Below, one piece after another: positions 1 through 5,227 of a stretch of DNA of 7,075 nucleotides. The position numbers and the translations under genes were made by a program. The notes under the pieces were generated by a model. It made no database searches. It saw only the letters and a program-made list of their open reading frames with translations, and was not told the origin of the DNA. Numbering within the stretch: position 1 is the stretch's first letter; each line of letters starts with the position of its first letter. The stretch covers positions 1-7,075 of the forward strand of contig CAYWWV010000055.1 in NCBI GenBank assembly GCA_964462185.1. The letters are read 5' to 3'. The stretch comes from RBG-16-57-9 sp964462185. Lineage in GTDB: Archaea > Thermoproteota > Bathyarchaeia > TCS64.

Positions 1-54
1 ACCATAGAGAGGAACATCCCAGCCGTCTACAACACCATCATGTCCCTCAACTAG
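1..54 (+). CDS. C-terminal end of an unidentified protein (5' truncated by the window)
   Basis: Reading from base 1, there are 17 sense codons (T-I-E-R-N-I-P-A-V-Y-N-T-I-M-S-L-N) and then TAG at 52-54. I take it as a real gene tail because a T-rich terminator-like stretch follows at once and because the next gene converges on it, ending 20 bases downstream at 75. Seventeen residues are too few to assign a family, and I do not recognise the sequence. It could still be a chance open frame. Confidence 0.5.
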   Translation, partial: TIERNIPAVYNTIMSLN

Positions 55-64
55 GGGGGACGAT

Positions 65-80
65 TCTCTCTTTTTTATTT
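65..80 (+). terminator. T-rich transcription terminator
   Basis: A pyrimidine stretch with a run of six T (71-76), then A and three more T, begins 11 bases after the TAG of the plus-strand gene tail. Archaeal RNA polymerase terminates at oligo-T tracts without needing a hairpin, and I see no strong stem here. The tract overlaps the last codons of the convergent signal peptidase gene. Read on the minus strand it is A-rich, so it would not terminate that operon. Confidence 0.5.
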
Positions 81-1061
81 GGTTCTAAGCTTGGAGACGA
101 TTGTGTTCACTGGTTTTATCTGCATTCTCTTGGCGGATAAAATTCCTATGAAGAGGATTATTCCTGGAAGTAGATAGGTGAGTAAGTTTGTGAAGACCTT
201 GTTGAAGGCAGGGGCTTCTCTCATGAAGAGCCAGGATATGGGTAAGGAGCTGCCGCTTACATACCACCAGTTGCTGGGGGTTATCCCTGTTCTCCACCAA
301 ACTATGTCGCATGCTATGGGGATCATCAGCAAGACCAGGTGGTAGAGCCAAATCATTAGCCCTGTTTCGTCGTCGTCCACCACTAGAGGTAGCAGTGCTG
401 AGCCAAGGTACCAGGCAGCTATGCTGGCTGACTCCCATGACACGTGGTTTACTGGGTTTAGCCACAGACTTACCAGGGCGATGGGGGCCACGGCGAAAGG
501 GAGCAAGGCCACGGTGGCCAGGAGTGTGGAGGTGTTTCCGGTCTCTTGTTTGGGGGGGAGGATGTTGTCGTAGAAGAAGGAGAAGGCCATGAGGGCCAGT
601 ATCATTGTGAACCCCTTGGTGGTTTTTATGAATAGGCTGAAGTAGCCTATGATGGGGATGCGGTTAACAACCTTTCCGACTACCGTGCTTTGGGGGACTT
701 GGAAGCCGTCGGGGTAGAGGTTGTTGTCGCCCTTGGTTTGGAAAAACCAGGTGTCCCCCCTCTTTTGGGCGGAGATGGCTCTGTGAACGATGAACTCCTC
801 GCTGTTTCCAGGTCTCCTGAAAACCAGTATGTCTCCTACAGGGGGTTCCCCCACCTTGACTTGGTCGAAGTCGGGGATGGCTTGGATGACTATGAAGTCG
901 CCTACGCCCAGAGTTGGAACCATGCTTTGGCTGATGACCACCATCATGGGGGTGGGCGTCCCCAGGGAGCCCCTCAAAACCCTGTTGCCCCCATAGAAGA
1001 CTGCCAGCAGCGCCAGGAATATGCCCACGTATTTCAGTGCTTCTCTTGTCCTCTTGTTCAA
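75..1061 (-). CDS. Archaeal/ER-type signal peptidase I with polytopic C-terminal extension
   Basis: This membrane serine protease of family S26B should remove signal peptides from secreted proteins at the outer face of the membrane. It has an N-terminal membrane anchor (about residues 11-28), then S-M-V-P-T with the catalytic Ser46, V-H-R with His93, and T-K-G-D-N-N with Asp112, plus Asp118. The 6-residue spacing of the two Asp matches Sec11, and His replaces the bacterial catalytic Lys. The motif V-G-K-V-V-N-R-I-P (128-136) closes the catalytic domain. After it come about 170 further residues with roughly five hydrophobic segments (near 151-168, 180-201, 212-228, 234-256, 290-309). Many archaeal homologues are only about 150-220 residues long, so this tail is an addition. 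The start is TTG: an in-frame TGA lies four codons upstream, and a GTGAT Shine-Dalgarno-like match sits 8 bases before it. It is the last gene of the operon, 14 bases after the TFE-beta-like gene. The protease call is firm; the role of the tail is unknown. Confidence 0.93.
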   Translation of the reverse strand: MNKRTREALKYVGIFLALLAVFYGGNRVLRGSLGTPTPMMVVISQSMVPTLGVGDFIVIQAIPDFDQVKVGEPPVGDILVFRRPGNSEEFIVHRAISAQKRGDTWFFQTKGDNNLYPDGFQVPQSTVVGKVVNRIPIIGYFSLFIKTTKGFTMILALMAFSFFYDNILPPKQETGNTSTLLATVALLPFAVAPIALVSLWLNPVNHVSWESASIAAWYLGSALLPLVVDDDETGLMIWLYHLVLLMIPIACDIVWWRTGITPSNWWYVSGSSLPISWLFMREAPAFNKVFTNLLTYLLPGIILFIGILSAKRMQIKPVNTIVSKLRTK

Positions 1062-1075
1062 CTCAAGACATCACT

Positions 1076-1435
1076 CTAAGACCGGCTTCTTCTGCGGGGG
1101 TCTATCCAGTTGGTTAGTTTGAGGCAGGTGGTGGGGTCAAACGTTCCACCTGGGAAGCACTTATCGATCTCCTCACAAACCAGGCATGGGACGTCTTTAA
1201 CTGAGTCAAGGGTGACGGGGACTTTTTTGAATACCAGTCTATAGGTGTACCTCCCATTGCTTAGAACCCTCTCCCTGGATATCTTCCCCTTTTCCTCGAA
1301 CTTCCTGGCGATTCTACTGCCTTCTCGGCTGCTTACCCCCAGCTTCTTCCACAGCTCTGATTGGAGAATTCCCTCTTCCCCCGCCTCCAATATGGTTTTC
1401 AGAGCTTCCTTCTCGATACTCTCCTTGGAAGACAT
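1076..1435 (-). CDS. TFE-beta / RPC34-like transcription initiation factor (winged helix plus Fe-S motif)
   Basis: This 119-residue protein is probably the beta subunit of archaeal TFE, the relative of RNA polymerase III subunit RPC34/RPC39. TFE helps the polymerase open promoter DNA. Residues 5-70 look like one winged-helix domain: helices near 5-17, 24-32 and 36-49, then a basic hairpin wing around 52-70. The C-terminus holds P-C-x2-C-x5-C-x10-C (Cys84, 87, 93, 104), with Gly96-Gly97, Pro101 and Trp110. From memory, this is the same layout as the C-terminal 4Fe-4S motif of human RPC39 (P-C-G-L-C ... H-E-G-G ... P-x2-C-x5-W-L), and archaeal TFE-beta carries the same cluster. The gene starts 10 bases after the TBP stop codon. 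No strong Shine-Dalgarno is visible, so translation may be coupled to TBP. A short basic tail (R-R-R-S-R-S) ends it. Alternatively it could be a related Fe-S winged-helix regulator, but the cysteine spacing and the TBP neighbour favour TFE-beta. Confidence 0.82.
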   Translation of the reverse strand: MSSKESIEKEALKTILEAGEEGILQSELWKKLGVSSREGSRIARKFEEKGKISRERVLSNGRYTYRLVFKKVPVTLDSVKDVPCLVCEEIDKCFPGGTFDPTTCLKLTNWIDPRRRSRS

Positions 1436-1445
1436 GGTGGAAACC

Positions 1446-2054
1446 TTAATCGTAGTAGATTAAGTCGTATTCCTGGAGAATCTCGTGCAGCTTCTCTACG
1501 GCTTCTCTAACCATGCCCTCATACTTCGCACCGGTGCAGACGAGTTTGCCCGAGGCGAAGAGCAGCATAACCACCTTGGGGTCGGACATACGGTAGATTA
1601 GGCCTGGGAATTGCTCGGGTTCATACATTACGTTGTCCATTATATCTGCCGCTGTCTCCAAGTCTATCTTACCATGGAGGTTGGCCGAGGCAACTATGTT
1701 CTGTATGACGATCTTGGGCTTCCCCAGGATTATTATCCCGTTGTTCTTAAGCTCCCGAACCACCTTGTTGACAGCCCGTTTAGCCATCTTCTCCGATTTG
1801 GCTCCTGTGCAGACCATCTTTCCCGAACCAAAAATCAGCGTGGCAGTCTTTGGGCGTTTCAATCGGAATACAAGACCTGGGAACTGCTTGGGCCTATACT
1901 CCACGTTTCTGAAGACCTTCATTATTGCCAGCAGGTCGATTTGTTGGTCAAGGCTGGCGCTTGCCACCACGTTTTCAATGCTTATGCTGAGATCTTTGCC
2001 CGATTTCACTTCCTCTTCTTCCTCAAATCCCTTTATGTCTTCGTCGAACTCCAT
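1446..2054 (-). CDS. tbp: TATA-binding protein (TBP)
   Basis: TBP recognises the TATA box and recruits TFB and RNA polymerase at archaeal promoters. The 202 residues contain the two direct repeats that form the saddle, at about 22-107 and 113-200. Each carries the signature Q-F-P-G-L-(V/I)-(F/Y)-R (58-64 and 149-155) followed by (I/L)-F-x-S-G-K-(M/L)-V-C-T-G-A-K (74-86 and 165-177). The N-terminus has an acidic extension of about 20 residues, with Glu11-Glu15 consecutive. I chose the ATG at 2054, not the upstream in-frame ATG at 2111. The sequence G-G-T-G-A lies 5 bases before it and matches the archaeal anti-Shine-Dalgarno, and this start leaves a 19-base gap instead of a 38-base overlap with the preceding gene. 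The extra 19 residues of the longer version have no TBP character. It is the second gene of the operon. Confidence 0.97.
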   Translation of the reverse strand: MEFDEDIKGFEEEEEVKSGKDLSISIENVVASASLDQQIDLLAIMKVFRNVEYRPKQFPGLVFRLKRPKTATLIFGSGKMVCTGAKSEKMAKRAVNKVVRELKNNGIIILGKPKIVIQNIVASANLHGKIDLETAADIMDNVMYEPEQFPGLIYRMSDPKVVMLLFASGKLVCTGAKYEGMVREAVEKLHEILQEYDLIYYD

Positions 2055-2066
2055 TTCTTTCACCCT
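2055..2066 (-). promoter_or_regulatory. Shine-Dalgarno that fixes the TBP start
   Basis: On the minus strand the bases before the TBP ATG read A-G-G-G-T-G-A-A-A-G-A-A. GGTGA can pair perfectly with the 3' end of archaeal 16S rRNA (UCACCUCC), with a 5-base spacer. It lies just after the stop codon of the 113-residue gene, as expected for an internal operon gene translated from its own ribosome binding site. Confidence 0.65.
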
Positions 2067-2073
2067 GGTTGGA

Positions 2074-2415
2074 TTAGAGACGTGAGAGTTTCTCCAGTGT
2101 CCCCGGGACAATCATGTCCTGTTCCTTTATGTCGATTATGGGGAAGCTGCTCATATTGGGCTCAGTGGCCATCTTGTCGCTGAAGCTGATCACATCGGTG
2201 TAGCTGTTGTAGTTGATGAACTTTCCCTCGAGGGGCTCGCTTTGCTTCACCAGGTATATGAATACCTCGCTTAGGGTGCCCCCTATGACGAAGTAGATGT
2301 GTCCGTTGTTCTCTAGGTGTTGGATGACATTGGTTGTCGGGGATGAGGCCACTAGCATCACCAGGTCTCTCACTGTTTTTAACTGGACAAACCTCATGTT
2401 CACAACCTTATACAT
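2074..2415 (-). CDS. Unrecognised small protein, first gene of the TBP operon
   Basis: This is a 113-residue protein I cannot place in a family. It alternates hydrophobic and polar stretches, such as V-R-D-L-V-M-L-V-A (residues 15-23) and H-I-Y-F-V-I-G-G (39-46). That suggests a compact alpha/beta fold, not a membrane or coiled-coil protein. There are no cysteines, no signal peptide and no obvious metal-binding or nucleotide-binding motif. It precedes TBP by 19 bases and shares its promoter, so a link to transcription or to TBP expression is possible but only inferred from position. The start is uncertain. ATG at 2415 lies about 23 bases from one TTTAAA box (2436-2441). ATG at 2397 (Met7) lies about 32 bases from the other (2427-2432) and has a weak AAGGT upstream. 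Being the promoter-proximal gene of an operon of conserved genes makes it credible as a real gene. Confidence 0.8.
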   Translation of the reverse strand: MYKVVNMRFVQLKTVRDLVMLVASSPTTNVIQHLENNGHIYFVIGGTLSEVFIYLVKQSEPLEGKFINYNSYTDVISFSDKMATEPNMSSFPIIDIKEQDMIVPGTLEKLSRL

Positions 2416-2426
2416 GTAACACAGTA

Positions 2427-2441
2427 TTTAAACTATTTAAA
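2427..2441 (-). promoter_or_regulatory. Paired TATA boxes of the TBP operon
   Basis: Two TTTAAA hexamers (2427-2432 and 2436-2441) lie 3 bases apart in an AT-rich island between divergent genes. Archaeal transcription usually starts about 25-27 bases from the box centre. The two boxes would therefore give minus-strand transcripts beginning near 2412 or 2403, that is, almost leaderless for the 113-residue gene. TTTAAA is its own reverse complement, so the boxes could also act toward the plus strand. No clear BRE is visible. Confidence 0.55.
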
Positions 2442-2470
2442 TAAGCATGGGGGGTTGGTTGGGGGCTTGC

Positions 2471-2476
2471 TTTAAA
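2471..2476 (+). promoter_or_regulatory. TATA box for the M14 carboxypeptidase gene
   Basis: TTTAAA with its centre at 2473.5 lies about 27 bases before the ATG at 2501. That is the distance expected for a leaderless archaeal mRNA beginning at that ATG. It sits inside the reading frame if the gene is started at 2447, which argues against the longer version. The flanks are G-rich and no convincing BRE is seen. Confidence 0.5.
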
Positions 2477-2500
2477 TGGGTGTTCCAGGTATTTCTGGGT

Positions 2501-5044
2501 ATGGCAGGTTTGGTTTCTCCTGAGGAGTTTTATGGGTTTAAACCCGGTGAGGATCGTAGACTGGTGCGATGGGACCAGGTTGTAGAGTATTTCTGGATGT
2601 TGGATAGGGCCAGCCCGAGGGTGAGGGTGGAGGAGGTGGGTAAGAGCACCATGGGTCGTCCTATGATTGTGGCGTATGTTTCTAGTGAGGGGAATCTGGC
2701 CCGGTTGGATGAGTTGAGGAGGATTTCTTGGTCTCTGGGCCATCCCAGTGGGTTGGGGGTTGAAGAGTTGGAGGAGTTGGTGGGGGATGGCCGGGTGGTG
2801 GTGGCTATGACTATGAGTATTCACGCCAGTGAGGTTGGGGGTACGCAGGGGGCTAGCGGTCTTGTTTATGACCTTGTTACCAGGGAGGATGAGTTGTTCC
2901 GGCGGATAAGGGAGAACGTGGTTTTGGTTTTGTTTCCGTGTGCCAACCCTGATGGGCAGGTGATGACGGTTGACTGGTACAACGAGACGTTGGGCACTGA
3001 GTATGAGGGTGGGCCCCTCCCCTGGCTGTACCACAAGTATGTGGGGCATGACAACAACCGGGATGCTTTGACTCTTACCCAGGTTGAGACTCGGTTGATG
3101 AATCGTGTCATCCTGGGGGAGTGGTTCCCCCAGGTCTACTTGGATCACCACCAGATGGGTTTCTATGGTGCCCGGTTCTTCGTGCCTCCCAACGCTAACC
3201 CTGTGAATGAGGTGGTGGACCCCCTGGTGTGGACGGAGCAGAAGCTTTTCGGCTCCCACATGGCGTTTAGGATGGAGTCCTCGGGGCTTCCAGGGGTGGA
3301 GCAGGCTGCAGTTTTTCCCGCCGACTTTATGCCTGGGTTCAGCTTGGTGTTCCCCTGGTTCGGTATCTGTGGAATGTTCACCGAGTCTGCCAGCGTGCGG
3401 GTAGCCACCCCTGTTTATGTGCATTACCACCAGCTCCAGCCCCACCCCCGGGGGAGGCCCGAGTATCGCGCCAACATCAACTTCCCCAACCCGTGGAAGG
3501 GAGGGTGGTGGCACCTACGGGACATATTGAAGGGACAGTATGAGGCCTCCATCGCTGCCCTCGAGGTGGCTGCCAACCACCGGGAGACCCTGCTTAGGAA
3601 TATGTATCGTAAGGCTCTTAGGAGCATAGAGAGGGGCCGACAGGAGCCTCCGTATGCCTATGTTTTCCCGCCTGGGCAGTGGGACCCTAACACGGCTGCG
3701 AGGCTTCTCCAGACCCTGATGGATTTGAGTGTGGAAGTCCATGTGGCCGAGGAGCCTTTCAAGGTGGGGGAGGTGGTTTATCCTGCTGGTAGCTACGTGG
3801 TCTTCACCAGCCAGCCGGCTAGGGCTTTCCTGGTTTGTTTGCTCAGTCGAAGCCTGTACAGGGATAGCGTTTGGGTGAGGAACCGGGAGGGGGTTCCCTT
3901 GATGAATTACGATTTCGCCACCCAGACTTTGGCCGAGTTCAAAGGGGTGGAGGTGGTTGAGGCTGTCAAGCCGGTGGAGGGCAGGTTCAGGCGCGTTGAC
4001 TCTGTGAGGGTTGAAGGGTGTTTGGAGGGGGAGGGGCGTTTCGGCTTCTTGGTGGACTGTCGGGTCAACGACTCCTTCAAGGCTGTGAATAGGGTTAAGG
4101 CTGCTGGGGGAAGGGTCTTCAGGGCTTCTAAGCCTCTCTCAGTGGGGGGTGTGGAGTATCCCCCGGGTTGCTGGGTTGTGGAGGCCGATAGGGGTTTGTT
4201 GGAGGAGGTTGCTGGGGAACTGGGCCTGAGACTAGTGGGCTTGGATGAGCCCCCGGGGGAGCTGGTGGAGGTGGAGCCCCTCAAGGTTGCTGTCTACCAG
4301 AGGTACTGGGGGGGAAACATGGATGAGGGTTGGACCCGCTGGCTCCTGGAGCAGTTCGGCTTCGACTACCAGACGGTTCGCGACGAGGAGGTCAAGCAGG
4401 GGCTCAGCGGGTACCATGTGCTGGTTCTCCCCAGCGACCCTGTGGCCCTCATCACGGGTGAGAAGGTGGAGGAGTACTATGAGAAGCGGTTTAAGGGGGC
4501 CTTCACCCCGCCCCATCTGCCCCCCGAGTATCGGTCGGGGTTGGGGGAGGAGGGGGTGGCCAAGGTGAAGGAGTTCGTCGAGGGGGGTGGAACGGTTCTG
4601 GCTTTGAATGAGAGCTGTGACTTCGCCTCGGAGAAGCTGGGGGTGCCTGTCTTCAACCCCTTGAAGGATGTTCCCCCGGAGAAGTTCCACTGCCCGGGGA
4701 GCACTCTTTGGGCGGAGTTCGACTCCTCTCACCCCTTGGCGTATGGTATGCCCCGTAGGGGGTTGTTGCTGTTGAGGGGTAGCAGGGCGCTGGCCGTGAA
4801 GGGGGGCCACTTCAACGAGAATTACAGGGTTGTCGCCAGTTATCCTGAGGAGGGGCTGCTCCAGAGTGGCTGGCTCATAGGGGAGGAGTTGCTGGCCCGG
4901 AAGGCTGCCGTGGTTGAGGCGAAGCTGGGGAAGGGGAGGGTGGTTCTCTACGGGTTCTCTCCCCAGGCTCGGGCCCTAACCGATGCCACTTTTAAGCTGT
5001 TTTTCAACGCTTTGGTGGGGCCTAACCCCCTCCAAGGGTCTTAA
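2501..5044 (+). CDS. M14-family zinc carboxypeptidase with C-terminal GATase1-like domain
   Basis: This 847-residue metallopeptidase should remove C-terminal residues from peptides. The M14 catalytic set is readable (numbered from 2501): H-A-S-E gives zinc ligands His108 and Glu111. D-N-N-R-D gives Asn186-Arg187, the carboxylate-binding pair. D-H-H-Q gives the third zinc ligand (His216 or His217). F-T-E-S gives the catalytic base Glu295. From about residue 594 to the end lies an alpha/beta domain of class I glutamine amidotransferase shape (L-K-V-A-V-Y-Q ... E-G-G-G-T-V-L-A-L ... G-K-G-R-V-V-L-Y-G-F). It lacks a normal nucleophile-elbow cysteine, so it is probably not an amidotransferase. Large M14 proteins with this layout are known in bacteria. 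An in-frame ATG at 2447 would add 18 hydrophobic residues. I prefer 2501 because a TTTAAA box lies 27 bases before it and no box is suitably placed for 2447. With this start no signal peptide is seen, so a cytoplasmic location is inferred. Confidence 0.9.
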   Translation: MAGLVSPEEFYGFKPGEDRRLVRWDQVVEYFWMLDRASPRVRVEEVGKSTMGRPMIVAYVSSEGNLARLDELRRISWSLGHPSGLGVEELEELVGDGRVVVAMTMSIHASEVGGTQGASGLVYDLVTREDELFRRIRENVVLVLFPCANPDGQVMTVDWYNETLGTEYEGGPLPWLYHKYVGHDNNRDALTLTQVETRLMNRVILGEWFPQVYLDHHQMGFYGARFFVPPNANPVNEVVDPLVWTEQKLFGSHMAFRMESSGLPGVEQAAVFPADFMPGFSLVFPWFGICGMFTESASVRVATPVYVHYHQLQPHPRGRPEYRANINFPNPWKGGWWHLRDILKGQYEASIAALEVAANHRETLLRNMYRKALRSIERGRQEPPYAYVFPPGQWDPNTAARLLQTLMDLSVEVHVAEEPFKVGEVVYPAGSYVVFTSQPARAFLVCLLSRSLYRDSVWVRNREGVPLMNYDFATQTLAEFKGVEVVEAVKPVEGRFRRVDSVRVEGCLEGEGRFGFLVDCRVNDSFKAVNRVKAAGGRVFRASKPLSVGGVEYPPGCWVVEADRGLLEEVAGELGLRLVGLDEPPGELVEVEPLKVAVYQRYWGGNMDEGWTRWLLEQFGFDYQTVRDEEVKQGLSGYHVLVLPSDPVALITGEKVEEYYEKRFKGAFTPPHLPPEYRSGLGEEGVAKVKEFVEGGGTVLALNESCDFASEKLGVPVFNPLKDVPPEKFHCPGSTLWAEFDSSHPLAYGMPRRGLLLLRGSRALAVKGGHFNENYRVVASYPEEGLLQSGWLIGEELLARKAAVVEAKLGKGRVVLYGFSPQARALTDATFKLFFNALVGPNPLQGS

Positions 5045-5192
5045 AGGCCGCCTCCAGCGATACCTGGGCGAATAGCTCTCTCCTGGCCCCGCATATGGGG
5101 CACCTGTAGGGGGGTTCCTCCCTGAGGGCCAGGTATCCGCATTGCTGGCAGACCCCCAGGGTTTGGGTTTGGCGGTATTTGATGGTTTGCAT
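5022..5192 (-). CDS. Rubredoxin-like ribbon microprotein
   Basis: This is a 56-residue protein with two Cys-x2-Cys knuckles: V-C-Q-Q-C-G-Y (Cys15, Cys18) and Y-R-C-P-I-C-G-A (Cys31, Cys34), followed by R-R-E-L-F-A-Q-V (37-44). This spacing and the C-G-Y ... P-P-x2-C-P-x-C-G-A ... F pattern resemble the rubredoxin-like domain at the C-terminus of rubrerythrins, here standing alone. It would bind one iron or zinc ion. Whether it carries electrons or is a structural zinc ribbon cannot be told. The ATG at 5192 has a GGAGTGGAT Shine-Dalgarno-like stretch starting about 17 bases upstream and an AATAAA element about 27 bases upstream. Its last 23 bases overlap the 3' end of the M14 carboxypeptidase gene tail to tail, and it is divergent from the M19 gene. 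It is short, but the four cysteines and their context make chance unlikely. Confidence 0.75.
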   Translation of the reverse strand: MQTIKYRQTQTLGVCQQCGYLALREEPPYRCPICGARRELFAQVSLEAAFKTLGGG

Positions 5193-5196
5193 AGGG

Positions 5197-5222
5197 TTTT
5201 ATCCACTCCAGGGGGGTTTATT
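5197..5222. promoter_or_regulatory. Divergent promoter region between the ribbon gene and the M19 gene
   Basis: The 35-base gap between two divergent start codons holds TTTTAT (5197-5202), centred about 28 bases before the plus-strand ATG at 5228. It also holds TTTATT (5217-5222), which reads AATAAA on the minus strand and is centred about 27 bases before the ATG at 5192. Both distances suit near-leaderless archaeal transcripts. A run of six G (5211-5216) is also placed as a possible weak Shine-Dalgarno for the M19 gene. The boxes are weak matches, and two overlapping promoters would compete. Confidence 0.4.
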
Positions 5223-5227
5223 CTTGT

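Noticed and set aside
311..592. Plus-strand open frame of 93 codons opposite the signal peptidase
   Set aside because: It is Arg-, Gly- and Trp-rich with no motif and antisense to the membrane domain of a clear gene.
2055..2111. Upstream ATG at 2111 as the TBP start
   Set aside because: It would overlap the preceding gene by 38 bases. The extra 19 residues have no TBP character, and the internal ATG at 2054 has a perfect GGTGA 5 bases upstream.
2447..2500. Hydrophobic N-terminus of the longer carboxypeptidase frame as a signal peptide
   Set aside because: It lacks a basic n-region and a clear cleavage site, and its ATG has no TATA box at the right distance. The TTTAAA box at 2471 fits the start at 2501.
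2408..3514. Long minus-strand open frame of 368 codons opposite the carboxypeptidase
   Set aside because: It is rich in Pro, His and Leu with no recognisable domain, as expected for the antisense of a G-rich gene. The plus strand has a full M14 catalytic set, and the frame would also overlap the start of the 113-residue gene.
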